From an uncultured Actinomycetales bacterium (GTDB taxonomy: Bacteria; Actinomycetota; Actinomycetes; S36-B12), in contig CAJXYI010000002.1 of assembly GCA_913063435.1 (NCBI GenBank), positions 38,125 to 102,124 on the forward strand: DNA of 64,000 bases, in the 5' to 3' direction. The number at the start of each line of letters is the position of its first letter. Within the stretch, counting starts at the first letter, position 1. Positions 18,638 through 25,990 of this stretch are shown in pieces. The notes under the pieces were generated by a model. That model was given only the letters and a program-made list of their open reading frames with translations, searched no databases and was not told the origin of the DNA. Both the position numbers and the translations under genes were made by a program.

Positions 18638-18704
18638 GCCGTCTGAGTTACCTGAGTGGTCGCTAACTCGATGAGTTAGCGACCACTCAGGTAACTCAGA
18701 CGGC
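18638..18704. repeat. Palindromic repeat family 1, copy 1
   Basis: A 32-bp perfect inverted repeat with a 3-nt GAT loop: 18638-18669 pairs with 18673-18704. With one bulged base the stem continues another 4 bp. The arm begins CCGTCTGAGTTACCTGAGTG. It starts 14 nt after the stop codon of the Cys-rich gene and ends 19 bp before the radA -10 box. A second copy is at 44372-44434. There is no T-run after the stem. Confidence 0.9.
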
Positions 18705-18722
18705 GCTGTCGGGGGGATCGCC

Positions 18723-18728
18723 TAGTCT
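18723..18728 (+). promoter_or_regulatory. -10 box of radA
   Basis: TAGTCT, then CGGCGTC and the ATG at 18736. The same hexamer and spacer length occur at the HAD phosphatase gene (6997) and fur (63518). Confidence 0.65.
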
Positions 18729-18735
18729 CGGCGTC

Positions 18736-20136
18736 ATGGCCAAAACATCAGCGTCCTACGCGTGCTCCTCGTGCGGGGCCACACACCTGCGCTGGGTAGG
18801 TCGCTGTTCGAAGTGCGGCGAATTCGGCACCGTCGCCGAATCGGCGATGACATCGCGGGCGCCGGGAGTCCGGTCGAAGGGGACCGCCCCGACACGCACC
18901 GCGCGACCGATCGGCGAGGCTTCCGCGCAGCGAACCTACCGGCGACCCACCGGAGTCGGTGAATTCGATCGCGTCCTCGGCGGCGGTCTCGTGCCTGGCC
19001 AGGTCGTGCTCGTCGCCGGCGAGCCCGGCGTCGGCAAATCCACCCTCCTTCTTGCCGTGGCGCACGCCGTGGCAGAACAGGGCGGTTCGGGAACCTTGGC
19101 GGGGACTCCGGTTCTGTATGTCACCGGCGAGGAATCCGCCGAGCAGGTCGGCATCCGGGCTCAACGCATCGGCGCCATGAGCGAGTCGCTGCTGGTCGCA
19201 GACGAAACCGACATCCAAGCCGTCCTCGGGCACATTCGCGAACACCGCCCGCGACTGATCGTCATCGACTCGGTGCAGACCATGGCCTCACCGGAGGTGG
19301 AGGGGCGCCCCGGAGGTGTGGCTCAGGTACTCGAGGTCACTCAGGCTCTCACCCGTTCGGCGAAGGAACGCGGTGTCCCCCTGTTGCTCGTGGGACAGTC
19401 CACCCGCGAGAACACCGTCGCCGGCCCTCGCGCACTCGAGCACCTCGTCGACACGGTGCTCACCTTCGAAGGTGATCGGGCCAGTGCCCTACGCCTACTG
19501 CGGGCATCCAAGAACCGGTATGGACCCGCCGATGAAGTCGCCGCCTTCGAGCAGACCGAGGACGGACTTCGCCAGGTTGTCGACCCCTCCGAACTGTTCC
19601 GCGGCCATCGCGATGTCCCGGTGCCCGGAACCTGTGTCGCCGTCACGATGGAAGGCCGGCGCGCCCTCCTCAACGAGGTCCAAGCCCTTGTAGCGACCAC
19701 CACGACCGGGCGGCGCACCGTCACCGGTTTGGATCCAGCCCGTGTGACGATGCTGGCGGCGGTGATCGATCGCATCAGCGAGAAGAAGATCGATTCCCAC
19801 GATCTCTTCGTTGCCACGGTCGGCGGGGCCCGCATCATCGATCCAGCCGCCGACCTTGCCGTCTGTCTGGCGATCGCATCGGCCTTGCGCAACGTCGCCG
19901 TCCCCGCGCATGTTCTGGCGATCGGTGAGGTCGCGCTTTCCGGAGACATCCGACCCGTGCAGCACCTGCAGGCTCGGGTCAACGAAGCACGCCGCCTGGG
20001 ATTCACCCGGATCCTGGTGCCCATCGGTTCTCGATCCCGGTTGGATTCCGGCCCTTCCCAGGAGGTCGTGACCGAACTCGATCACATCAACCTGGCACTG
20101 GGCTCCCTCGACCGCATCGCGACCCAGGGCTACTGA
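18736..20136 (+). CDS. radA: DNA repair protein RadA
   Basis: A 466-residue RecA-like branch-migration ATPase that helps process recombination intermediates. The N-terminal zinc finger is CSSCGATHLRWVGRCSKCG (residues about 8-28). Walker A is GEPGVGKSTLLL near 97, and the RadA-specific KNRYG is followed by PADEVAAFE. The C-terminal Lon-protease-like domain (about 330-466) contains VGGARIIDPAADLAV. Length is normal. In mycobacteria and Streptomyces disA, the c-di-AMP synthase gene, follows radA; here it is missing and a convergent membrane-protein gene follows instead. Confidence 0.97.
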   Translation: MAKTSASYACSSCGATHLRWVGRCSKCGEFGTVAESAMTSRAPGVRSKGTAPTRTARPIGEASAQRTYRRPTGVGEFDRVLGGGLVPGQVVLVAGEPGVGKSTLLLAVAHAVAEQGGSGTLAGTPVLYVTGEESAEQVGIRAQRIGAMSESLLVADETDIQAVLGHIREHRPRLIVIDSVQTMASPEVEGRPGGVAQVLEVTQALTRSAKERGVPLLLVGQSTRENTVAGPRALEHLVDTVLTFEGDRASALRLLRASKNRYGPADEVAAFEQTEDGLRQVVDPSELFRGHRDVPVPGTCVAVTMEGRRALLNEVQALVATTTTGRRTVTGLDPARVTMLAAVIDRISEKKIDSHDLFVATVGGARIIDPAADLAVCLAIASALRNVAVPAHVLAIGEVALSGDIRPVQHLQARVNEARRLGFTRILVPIGSRSRLDSGPSQEVVTELDHINLALGSLDRIATQGY

Positions 20137-20140
20137 CCTG

Positions 20141-20171
20141 GGTCCAGGGCCTACGAGTGCTGCCCTGGGCC
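20141..20171. terminator. Hairpin between convergent radA and the membrane-anchored protein gene
   Basis: GGTCCAGGGC (20141-20150) pairs with GCCCTGGGCC (20162-20171), a 10-bp stem with one G-T wobble and an 11-nt loop. It starts 4 nt after the radA stop. It lacks a T-run, so termination is inferred from position. Confidence 0.45.
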
Positions 20172-20221
20172 TCGTGCCCGATCCCTCCCTCGCACAATGG
20201 GCGAGCCGTTGCAGATGCGGG

Positions 20222-20848
20222 CTATTCCAACCGGAGACCGCTGGGCAGGCTCACGACATCGGAGTTGCGACCGAGCACCTGGTATTCGCCCGCCTCGACC
20301 AGCGGCTGATCAGAAGGACAGCCGGTCGCTGAGGTCCGCCCATCCCAGGTCAACTGCGTGATGAACTCCTCACCGCGCTTCAACGAGATGATGTCGGAGG
20401 CATCCGAGGGGTTGCAGTCATCGGATGACCACAGCCGATCCCCGTTCTGCTCGATCCACAGCTCATTTGCTCCGGGGCCGACATTGCGGCGACATTCGAC
20501 TGTTCCGATATTGGTGATGACCAGACTCAATGTCGGCGTCGACCCCACCGGATAGATCGGGAACTCAGCCGATGCCTCGACCAGGATGTCGCTGTCGAAA
20601 CAGAGGTCATCCGTTCGCGTCGGGGAGGGGGTCGGCGAAGCCGTCGTCGGAGTCGGAGTCGGGGACGTCGGCTCTGCAGTGGGGGATGGTTGAGGGGTCG
20701 GCCCCACATCGCCGCCGTCATCGCCACCGCGCAAGAAGACGAACCAGATGGCGAACAGCACGACGAACAGCACGCCGAGCACCACGAGCCGCCGGCGCCA
20801 GTACACGCCCGGCGGCAGCGGCCCGACGGGCCAGATGACGGTGCTCAC
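20222..20848 (-). CDS. Membrane-anchored protein with a Pro/Thr-rich linker
   Basis: A 208-residue protein of unknown function. A single transmembrane helix near residues 20-40 (LVVLGVLFVVLFAIWFVFL) follows a short cytoplasmic N-terminus. A low-complexity linker of Pro, Thr and Ser spans about residues 50-80. A folded extracytoplasmic domain follows, with three cysteines in CRRN, DDCNPS and TGCPSD. The position between radA and mutY matches the conserved mycobacterial membrane protein next to disA, as I recall. The GTG start at 20848 lies 8 nt after TACCGT, and the gene is divergent from mutY. An extracytoplasmic binding role is possible but not shown. Confidence 0.8.
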   Translation of the reverse strand: MSTVIWPVGPLPPGVYWRRRLVVLGVLFVVLFAIWFVFLRGGDDGGDVGPTPQPSPTAEPTSPTPTPTTASPTPSPTRTDDLCFDSDILVEASAEFPIYPVGSTPTLSLVITNIGTVECRRNVGPGANELWIEQNGDRLWSSDDCNPSDASDIISLKRGEEFITQLTWDGRTSATGCPSDQPLVEAGEYQVLGRNSDVVSLPSGLRLE

Positions 20849-20856
20849 GGGGCGCC

Positions 20857-20862
20857 ACGGTA
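20857..20862 (-). promoter_or_regulatory. -10 box of the membrane-anchored protein gene
   Basis: TACCGT on the minus strand, 8 nt before the GTG at 20848. Confidence 0.45.
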
Positions 20863-20897
20863 TCGCCTCTGCGGCGATCGCGTGTCACCATCAGCGG

Positions 20898-21863
20898 GTG
20901 GCTGTGCCGCCTGACCTGGTCGACCTCAGCGATCTCACCGGGGAGCTTTTGTCCTGGTTTCGGGCGAATTATCGGGATCTTCCCTGGCGGAAATCCCCCA
21001 TAAACTCCGATAGTCGGACGGAGCAGGAAAGGCCGGGAAACCCGCCGTCCGCCACGGCTGCGTGGGGGGTTTTGGTGAGCGAGATCATGCTCCAGCAAAC
21101 CCCCGTGGCCCGGGTCGAACCGGTGTGGCGGGCCTGGATGCAGCGGTGGCCAACCCCGGCCGCGCTCGCCTCGAGCAGCCCGGCAGCAGTCATCCGGGCC
21201 TGGGGACGGCTGGGCTATCCCCGCCGGGCGTTACGTCTACACGCCGCGGCCGCCGCTATCGTCGAGCGCCACGGCGGAGTCGTTCCCGACGACATCGAGT
21301 CCCTGCGAGCGCTGCCCGGAATCGGTGAGTACACCGCGGGGGCCGTCATCGCCTTCGCCTTCGGCCGCCCGGCCCTTGCATTGGACACCAATGTCCGGCG
21401 CGTGCTCGCCCGCCACGACGCCGGCCAGGCACGCCCGCCCGGATCGGTCACGGTGGGCGAACGCGAACGGGCACTCGAGCTTCTTCCCACCGGCGTCGAT
21501 GGCGCCACATGGATGGCAGCCATCATGGAACTCGGCGCGCTGGTGTGCACCGCGCGGGCTCCGCGATGCGAGGTGTGTCCGATCGCCGCAGGATGCCGGT
21601 GGCGGGCAGCTGGATACCCCGATGCCGAAAAGGCAGCGCGTCGGCAACCGCGCTACACCGGCTCCGACCGCCAGGCCCGTGGAGCCATCTTGGCGATGCT
21701 GCGCGACAGTGCCGGCCCCGTCACCGGTCGCCGGATCGAGATGTCCTGGCCGGATGCCGTCCAGCGGGATCGAGCGCTGGATTCACTCGTTGCGGATGGC
21801 TTGGTAGAACCCCTACCACGCGGCCGCTATGGACTACCGGCGAGCAGTTCGGATCATGACTAG
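20898..21863 (+). CDS. mutY: A/G-specific adenine glycosylase
   Basis: A 321-residue base-excision repair glycosylase that removes adenine mispaired with 8-oxoguanine. It has the helix-hairpin-helix region LRALPGIGEYTAGAVIAFAF with the catalytic Asp following in LALDTNVRRVLAR. The [4Fe-4S] cluster motif C-x6-C-x2-C-x5-C is in CTARAPRCEVCPIAAGC. The early motif SEIMLQQTPVARVEPVW is typical of MutY. The C-terminal region is short, so the full MutT-like 8-oxoG recognition domain of E. coli MutY appears reduced. The reading frame is open further upstream. GTG at 20898 is chosen because the protein domain starts there; GTG at 20904 is an alternative. Confidence 0.93.
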   Translation: MAVPPDLVDLSDLTGELLSWFRANYRDLPWRKSPINSDSRTEQERPGNPPSATAAWGVLVSEIMLQQTPVARVEPVWRAWMQRWPTPAALASSSPAAVIRAWGRLGYPRRALRLHAAAAAIVERHGGVVPDDIESLRALPGIGEYTAGAVIAFAFGRPALALDTNVRRVLARHDAGQARPPGSVTVGERERALELLPTGVDGATWMAAIMELGALVCTARAPRCEVCPIAAGCRWRAAGYPDAEKAARRQPRYTGSDRQARGAILAMLRDSAGPVTGRRIEMSWPDAVQRDRALDSLVADGLVEPLPRGRYGLPASSSDHD

Positions 21864-21879
21864 GTGATGGAGAGGATGC

Positions 21880-22995
21880 CTACGCCGCGGCAGTTTCCTG
21901 CTGCTTGCGCCACCGGATGCCCGCTTCGATGAATTCATCGATCTCGCCATCGAGCACAGCCGAGGTGTTGCCCGTCTCATATTCGGTGCGCAGATCTTTG
22001 ACCATCTGATAGGGGTGCAACACATAGGACCGCATCTGCGTTCCCCACGATCCGGCTGAGTCGTCCTTCAGTGCGTTGAGTTTCGCCTGTTCCTCGCGTC
22101 GACGTACTTCGAGCAGCCTCGACTGCAGCACTCGCATCGCGGCTGCACGATTTTGAATCTGGGATTTCTCGTTCTGGCAGCTCACGATGATGCCGGTCGG
22201 CAGGTGTGTGATTCGCACCGCGGAGTCCGTGGTGTTCACGCTCTGGCCACCGGGGCCCGACGACCGGAACACGTCGATGCGGATCTCCGACTCGGGGATG
22301 TCGATGTGATCGGTCTGCTCGGTGACGGGTAGTACTTCCACCCCGGCGAAGGAGGTTTGACGACGTCCCTGGTTGTCGAATGGCGAGATGCGCACGAGTC
22401 GATGCGTGCCCTGCTCGACCGACAGCGTGCCGTAGGCGTAGGGAGCCTTGACCGCGAATGTTGCCGATTTGATGCCGGCTTCCTCCGCATAGGACGTGTC
22501 GTAGACCTCTACCGGCCAGCCGTGACGTTCGCAGTACCGCAGATACAACCGCAGCAGCATCTCGGCCCAGTCCGCAGCATCGACTCCACCAGCCTCGCTG
22601 CGGATCGTCATGAGCGCCTCGCGTGCGTCGTATTCACCCGACAGCAGCGTGCGCACTTCGAGTTCGGACAGCGCCTTGCGTAAAACTTCGATCTCGCCGG
22701 CCACCTCGGTCCAGGTCGCATCGTCATCCTCGGCTTCAGCGAGTTCGACGAGCACCGCTACATCGTCGAGCCGTCGACGCAGGCTCTCGAGACGGCGCAC
22801 ATCGCCTTGAATCAACGAAAGCTGCGACGTGACCTCCTGCGCATGGGCCTGGTCATCCCAAAGATCGGGAGCGGCTGCTTGGGCTTCCAACTCCTCGATC
22901 CGCACACGCGCTGCGGGAATATCGACTACCGCCTCGATGCTGGACAGAGTCTGCTCGAGTTCCGCGAGGGTTTCGGCGATGTCGGGGATGGCCAC
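21880..22995 (-). CDS. prfB: Peptide chain release factor 2
   Basis: A 371-residue class I release factor that recognises UGA and UAA. The GGQ motif that triggers peptidyl-tRNA hydrolysis is in [17 protein letters not shown]. The stop-codon tripeptide SPF is in [15 protein letters not shown], which separates RF2 from RF1. The frame is continuous from the start, with no in-frame UGA near codon 26, so the programmed frameshift of many bacterial prfB genes is absent. The GTG start at 22995 lies 8 nt after TACCCT. The frame is open further upstream, but nothing conserved is encoded there. It is convergent with mutY, 16 bp away. Confidence 0.95.
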   Translation of the reverse strand: MAIPDIAETLAELEQTLSSIEAVVDIPAARVRIEELEAQAAAPDLWDDQAHAQEVTSQLSLIQGDVRRLESLRRRLDDVAVLVELAEAEDDDATWTEVAGEIEVLRKALSELEVRTLLSGEYDAREALMTIRSEAGGVDAADWAEMLLRLYLRYCERHGWPVEVYDTSYAEEAGIKSATFAVKAPYAYGTLSVEQGTHRLVRISPFDNQGRRQTSFAGVEVLPVTEQTDHIDIPESEIRIDVFRSSGPGGQSVNTTDSAVRITHLPTGIIVSCQNEKSQIQNRAAAMRVLQSRLLEVRRREEQAKLNALKDDSAGSWGTQMRSYVLHPYQMVKDLRTEYETGNTSAVLDGEIDEFIEAGIRWRKQQETAAA

Positions 22996-23003
22996 GAGGG
23001 TCA

Positions 23004-23009
23004 AGGGTA
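23004..23009 (-). promoter_or_regulatory. -10 box of prfB
   Basis: TACCCT on the minus strand, followed by TGACCCTC and the GTG at 22995. Confidence 0.5.
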
Positions 23010-23062
23010 CGACCGCGCGCACTGTGGCCGATCCTTCGGGCTGACCACACCTCCCGGAATGC

Positions 23063-23416
23063 TCAGTCGCCGAATTGCGCGCCTGCGGAATCGAGACTCT
23101 CGGCGAGGCAATCCAATGCGTCCAAGCCACCGGTGAGATAGGACAACCAGTCCGGGCCGGAGCCCGCAGCTGTGTGCCGGGACAGGTCAGCGGCCCAACG
23201 TTGCCGTGCCTCGACGAGCGCAGCCAGTACGTCATGAGTGGCCGACACAGCCCGACGCACATCCCGCAGGGCCACCCAGGCGCCTTCGGGGTACTTCACA
23301 CCGGGCATCGGCGTGCCCGACCGGCTCACCGTGCACAACGAAGCCGAACCGGCGGCGGCGCTGAGCGTCTCTTCTGCCTCGCAAATATGACGGTCGAGGA
23401 TGTCTATCTCGAGCAC
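23063..23416 (-). CDS. Hypothetical small protein
   Basis: A 117-residue, mainly helical, acidic protein with no membrane segment; I do not recognise the family. Two cysteines (about residues 12 and 28) and a C-terminal segment [20 protein letters not shown] are visible. It lies between the Tad locus and prfB on the same strand, 67 bp upstream of prfB. The GTG start at 23416 follows TAGGCT by 6 nt, which supports the gene being real. Its promoter abuts palindromic repeat A at 23441-23487. Codon use is like its neighbours, with strong G or C preference at third positions. Confidence 0.68.
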   Translation of the reverse strand: MLEIDILDRHICEAEETLSAAAGSASLCTVSRSGTPMPGVKYPEGAWVALRDVRRAVSATHDVLAALVEARQRWAADLSRHTAAGSGPDWLSYLTGGLDALDCLAESLDSAGAQFGD

Positions 23417-23422
23417 GACTCG

Positions 23423-23428
23423 AGCCTA
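23423..23428 (-). promoter_or_regulatory. -10 box of the small hypothetical gene
   Basis: TAGGCT on the minus strand, 6 nt before the GTG at 23416. The -35 region would fall in the palindromic repeat at 23441-23487. Confidence 0.55.
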
Positions 23429-23440
23429 ATCTTCGGGTCG

Positions 23441-23487
23441 TTCTCCGGGTAGCAGGCGCCCGTATCGGGCTTGATCTACCCGAAGAA
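23441..23487. repeat. 47-bp palindromic repeat family 2, copy A
   Basis: Outer arms TTCTCCGGGTA and TACCCGAAGAA pair with one mismatch. Inner arms GCCCG (23458-23462) and CGGGC (23466-23470) pair around a TAT loop. Total length is 47 bp. It begins 3 nt after the stop of the TadG-like gene in that gene's direction. Copies B and C are at 53606-53652 and 60466-60512. Confidence 0.88.
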
Positions 23488-23490
23488 GGT

Positions 23491-23949
23491 CTATATGGCG
23501 GGGCGATAGGACAGGCTCGCACCGGCTTCGACGGTGATGGTGCGAGCACCGCCCGGTGTGAGCCAGCCACTGAACGGCGGTCGCACACGAGTGTGCGCTC
23601 TCACGATCACCTCGCCGCCTTCGATCCGGACTGAATCAACTCCTACTCCGGACACACCACCCATCTGTCGTCGCACTGCGGCACGCACGGCCGCTGGATC
23701 GAGTCGTACCCCGGCACTCGCACCGCGTTCGTAATACGCATCGAGATCGATCGCCTGGGCCCCGGCCAAAGCTGCCGAGTCTGCGGCCGCCTGCAGTGAC
23801 CGACGCTCGAGGAAAACCGCGGACGCATCCACCACGACCGCCACGGCGAGCACGCAGATGACGATGAAGCCAAGCGTGAGCACCATGATGCTGCCGCGTT
23901 CGCCATCAGCTGCAGGCGTTGCCGATCGAGTCTCGCAGTGTTTGCTCAC
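23491..23949 (-). CDS. TadG-like pilus-assembly protein (Rv3654c-type)
   Basis: A 152-residue protein with one N-terminal membrane segment in GERGSIMVLTLGFIVICVLA (about residues 17-45). The pattern RRSLQAAADSAALAGAQAI follows, characteristic of TadE/TadG-like proteins. The rest is a small extracytoplasmic domain. It is the last gene of the seven-gene Tad locus and corresponds in position to mycobacterial Rv3654c. The GTG start at 23949 overlaps the stop of the preceding TadE-like gene (GTGA). A role in pilus or secretion assembly is inferred from family and context. Confidence 0.85.
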   Translation of the reverse strand: MSKHCETRSATPAADGERGSIMVLTLGFIVICVLAVAVVVDASAVFLERRSLQAAADSAALAGAQAIDLDAYYERGASAGVRLDPAAVRAAVRRQMGGVSGVGVDSVRIEGGEVIVRAHTRVRPPFSGWLTPGGARTITVEAGASLSYRPAI

Positions 23950-24380
23950 GACGCGCTCCGATAGGTATCGATAGGAAATCGGTGCTCGGCGGTCACCGGA
24001 ATCGAACCCACCGTCGCCTCCCCGAGTGATCCGGGCAGGAACGGCAGCCGCACCCGGACACCGACGCGCACAGTGACCTGGGACCCCGGCGCGAGGCAGT
24101 CGCGGGCGCTGCAATCGAAGGTCAGGGTTTCCGCTCTCGCCGCCACACCCTGATCGGCAAGCGCGATTTCCATTGCGGCTCTTGCATCGGCTCGAGCCTG
24201 CGTCACGGTGTCAGCCTGGGCGAACGCTCGGCCTGCTTCACGAGCACCCTGGGTGACGGCGAAGGCAGCCCCTTGAACCTGCATCACCGCGAGGATCAGA
24301 TACACGATGGGAACGAGCACCAGCGTGACTAAGACGGTGAACTCGATCACCGCTGCACCTTCGTCATTCCGAGCATCCAT
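23946..24380 (-). CDS. TadE-like pilus-assembly protein (second copy)
   Basis: A 144-residue TadE-family pseudopilin-like protein. Residues 1-35 read NDEGAAVIEFTVLVTLVLVP, where the E-F-T after the small-residue stretch matches the TadE prepilin-type N-terminus. A single membrane helix and a mixed extracytoplasmic domain with two cysteines (FDCSARDC) follow, probably a disulfide. It is the second of two consecutive TadE-like genes. The ATG at 24380 shares one base with the previous stop (TAATG). Confidence 0.86.
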   Translation of the reverse strand: MDARNDEGAAVIEFTVLVTLVLVPIVYLILAVMQVQGAAFAVTQGAREAGRAFAQADTVTQARADARAAMEIALADQGVAARAETLTFDCSARDCLAPGSQVTVRVGVRVRLPFLPGSLGEATVGSIPVTAEHRFPIDTYRSAS

Positions 24381-24781
24381 TACCCACGCTCCACGATCGC
24401 GTGGCCCTCGACGACGAGAGCCTCTGGACCGAGCATCCCCAGTAGCGGCAGTCGCGCGGTGACCTGGACCCGGATCACCGGAACCTGGTTCACACGCGCG
24501 CGCGACGCGGCGACCGATGTCGCTGCACCTCCCCCGATCGCATCATCGAGAACCTCGCGCGTTCGTCGCTCTCCGACAGCAAGACTCGAGCCCGCGAGTG
24601 CTGCGGCTCGAGCGCCTTCCGCAGCAGCCGCGGTCAGCGTCGAGCGCACGTGCAATGCCAGGACCACCTGCACCACGGCGAGGACCACTATGAGCAGGAT
24701 CGGTGTCACCAGCGCGAATTCGACGACAGCATTGCCGTCATCATCACGCCAGCGTCGCCTTCGCTTGATTGCCGTGGTCAC
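24380..24781 (-). CDS. TadE-like pilus-assembly protein (first copy)
   Basis: A 133-residue TadE-like protein. The basic N-terminus (KRRRRWRDDDGN) precedes AVVEFALVTPILLIVVLAVV, the hydrophobic segment with the conserved Glu typical of TadE pseudopilins. The remainder is a small domain predicted to be outside. The GTG at 24781 overlaps the stop of the upstream 61-residue gene (GTGA). Together with the next gene it gives a TadE pair, whereas mycobacteria carry one TadE-like and one TadG-like gene at this place, as I recall. Confidence 0.86.
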   Translation of the reverse strand: MTTAIKRRRRWRDDDGNAVVEFALVTPILLIVVLAVVQVVLALHVRSTLTAAAAEGARAAALAGSSLAVGERRTREVLDDAIGGGAATSVAASRARVNQVPVIRVQVTARLPLLGMLGPEALVVEGHAIVERG

Positions 24782-24963
24782 GGTCCAGAGACGCTGCTGA
24801 TCGCTCGATCGAGGATTCCGGTGAGTGCGTCATCCGCGAATAGCCACAGTGCGGTGACAAGACCGGCTGTCATCACCGCGACGAGAACCCATCCGGGGAC
24901 ATCGCCTCGGTCGGATCCGGCCCGCGCGATGACGCGCAGCCACAGGTGTCGCATCGTGTTCAT
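24778..24963 (-). CDS. Small membrane protein at the Flp-pilin position of the Tad locus
   Basis: A 61-residue protein with one hydrophobic helix (GWVLVAVMTAGLVTALWLFA, about residues 24-43) preceded by ARAGSDRGDVP. It sits where mycobacteria encode the Flp-like Rv3656c. However, the Glu that prepilin peptidases need at +5 after the cleavage glycine is not evident here, so it may not be processed as a pilin. A clear GAGGGAG ribosome binding site precedes the ATG at 24963. The leader upstream is CA-rich on the minus strand (about 24981-25011) and probably unstructured. Confidence 0.78.
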   Translation of the reverse strand: MNTMRHLWLRVIARAGSDRGDVPGWVLVAVMTAGLVTALWLFADDALTGILDRAISSVSGP

Positions 24964-25075
24964 GGTGTCTCCCTCATTCCGTGTGTTGTGTGCTGTGTGG
25001 TGTGTGCTGTTTCGTGGGTAACGGCTGGTGTGCAGGTTTCTGCGGACGGCGAATAACGCGATGCGCCGCCTTCGG

Positions 25076-25990
25076 TCAGGGAACTGTGAGGTTGAGTCCG
25101 TGGATTCCCGGGAAAAGCGCGATGACGACGACGATCGGCAGAACGAGAAAGACGACCGGGGTGAGCATGAGCACCTCGCGTTTGGCGGATGTCTCCATCA
25201 GGCGTCGATGTCCGGCAGCCCGAGCATCCGCTGCTTGGGCCCGAAGCACCTCCGCCATAGGCGTTCCCCGCTCCGTGGCGACGACGATCCCCTCGACGAA
25301 CCTTGCAACCGCTGGGCTCGGCGAACGAGAGGCGAGCCCTTGGAGTGCCGCCATCAGTCCGGTGCCGCCTTTGACATCGGCGACTGTCTGGTCAAGTTCC
25401 CCGGCGAGTTCCCCGGCCACCGTCGATCCCACCCGTTCCAGGGCGGCTACCGGGGGCTCTCCCGCAGCGACGGCGAAGGCGAGCAATTCCGCGACGTTAG
25501 GCAACTGCTGATCCATCCGCTCAGCCCGCTTGTTCGCCAGAACGGTTAGGTGTCGGTCCTGCCAGACCAACGCGATGACAGCTCCAAGGCCGGCAAGCAG
25601 CACCGCGACAATCGGATTGACCGCGCCTCGGCCGGCCAGGAGGACCAGAACTAGGACGCCACCGGCACCAAAACCGCCAGCAGCCCACAGGATCCGTTCG
25701 AGGCGATAGCGCGAGACGTCGTCGGCTAACCCTGCCCGCAGCAACCGCTCGCGCACTCGTTGCGCACCCGCGCCTTCCACCGAGAGCCGGGATGTGATGG
25801 ATCGAAGATCGGGTTGCACGATTTCAGCGAGAACCCCGATAGGACCGCGCTGCCGCTCCGGTCGTCGACGCTCTCGAAGCGCCAACCGATCGACCAGCCG
25901 GGGTCGGCGATGGGCGAGCACGCCCGCGGCAACGGACAGCACTCCGATCGCAAGGATCAGGCCCAGGAGGGCTCCAGCACTCGCGCTCAT
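25076..25990 (-). CDS. tadC: Type II secretion F-domain protein (TadC-like)
   Basis: A 304-residue inner-membrane protein with the GspF/T2SSF domain. An N-terminal helix (residues about 5-27) is followed by a cytoplasmic helical domain, two central helices near 105-145, and PNVAELLAFAVAAGEPPVAA, the conserved start of the F domain. Two helices near the C-terminus end in LFPGIHGLNL. It is the second of two such proteins, and together they form the Tad membrane platform. The ATG at 25990 overlaps the tadB stop (ATGA). A 112-bp gap then separates it from the small membrane-protein gene. Confidence 0.88.
   Translation of the reverse strand: MSASAGALLGLILAIGVLSVAAGVLAHRRPRLVDRLALRERRRPERQRGPIGVLAEIVQPDLRSITSRLSVEGAGAQRVRERLLRAGLADDVSRYRLERILWAAGGFGAGGVLVLVLLAGRGAVNPIVAVLLAGLGAVIALVWQDRHLTVLANKRAERMDQQLPNVAELLAFAVAAGEPPVAALERVGSTVAGELAGELDQTVADVKGGTGLMAALQGLASRSPSPAVARFVEGIVVATERGTPMAEVLRAQAADARAAGHRRLMETSAKREVLMLTPVVFLVLPIVVVIALFPGIHGLNLTVP

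Noticed and set aside
18638..18704. CRISPR repeat or phage attachment site
   Set aside because: There are only two copies 26 kb apart, with no spacers, cas genes, integrase or tRNA nearby; compensated stems point to structure instead.
22900..22995. Programmed frameshift in prfB
   Set aside because: The frame is continuous from the GTG at 22995 with no early UGA, and the full N-terminal domain is encoded.
24981..25011. GT-rich low-complexity stretch as a tandem repeat
   Set aside because: No regular period is present; it is only a CA-rich leader on the minus strand before the small Tad membrane-protein gene.
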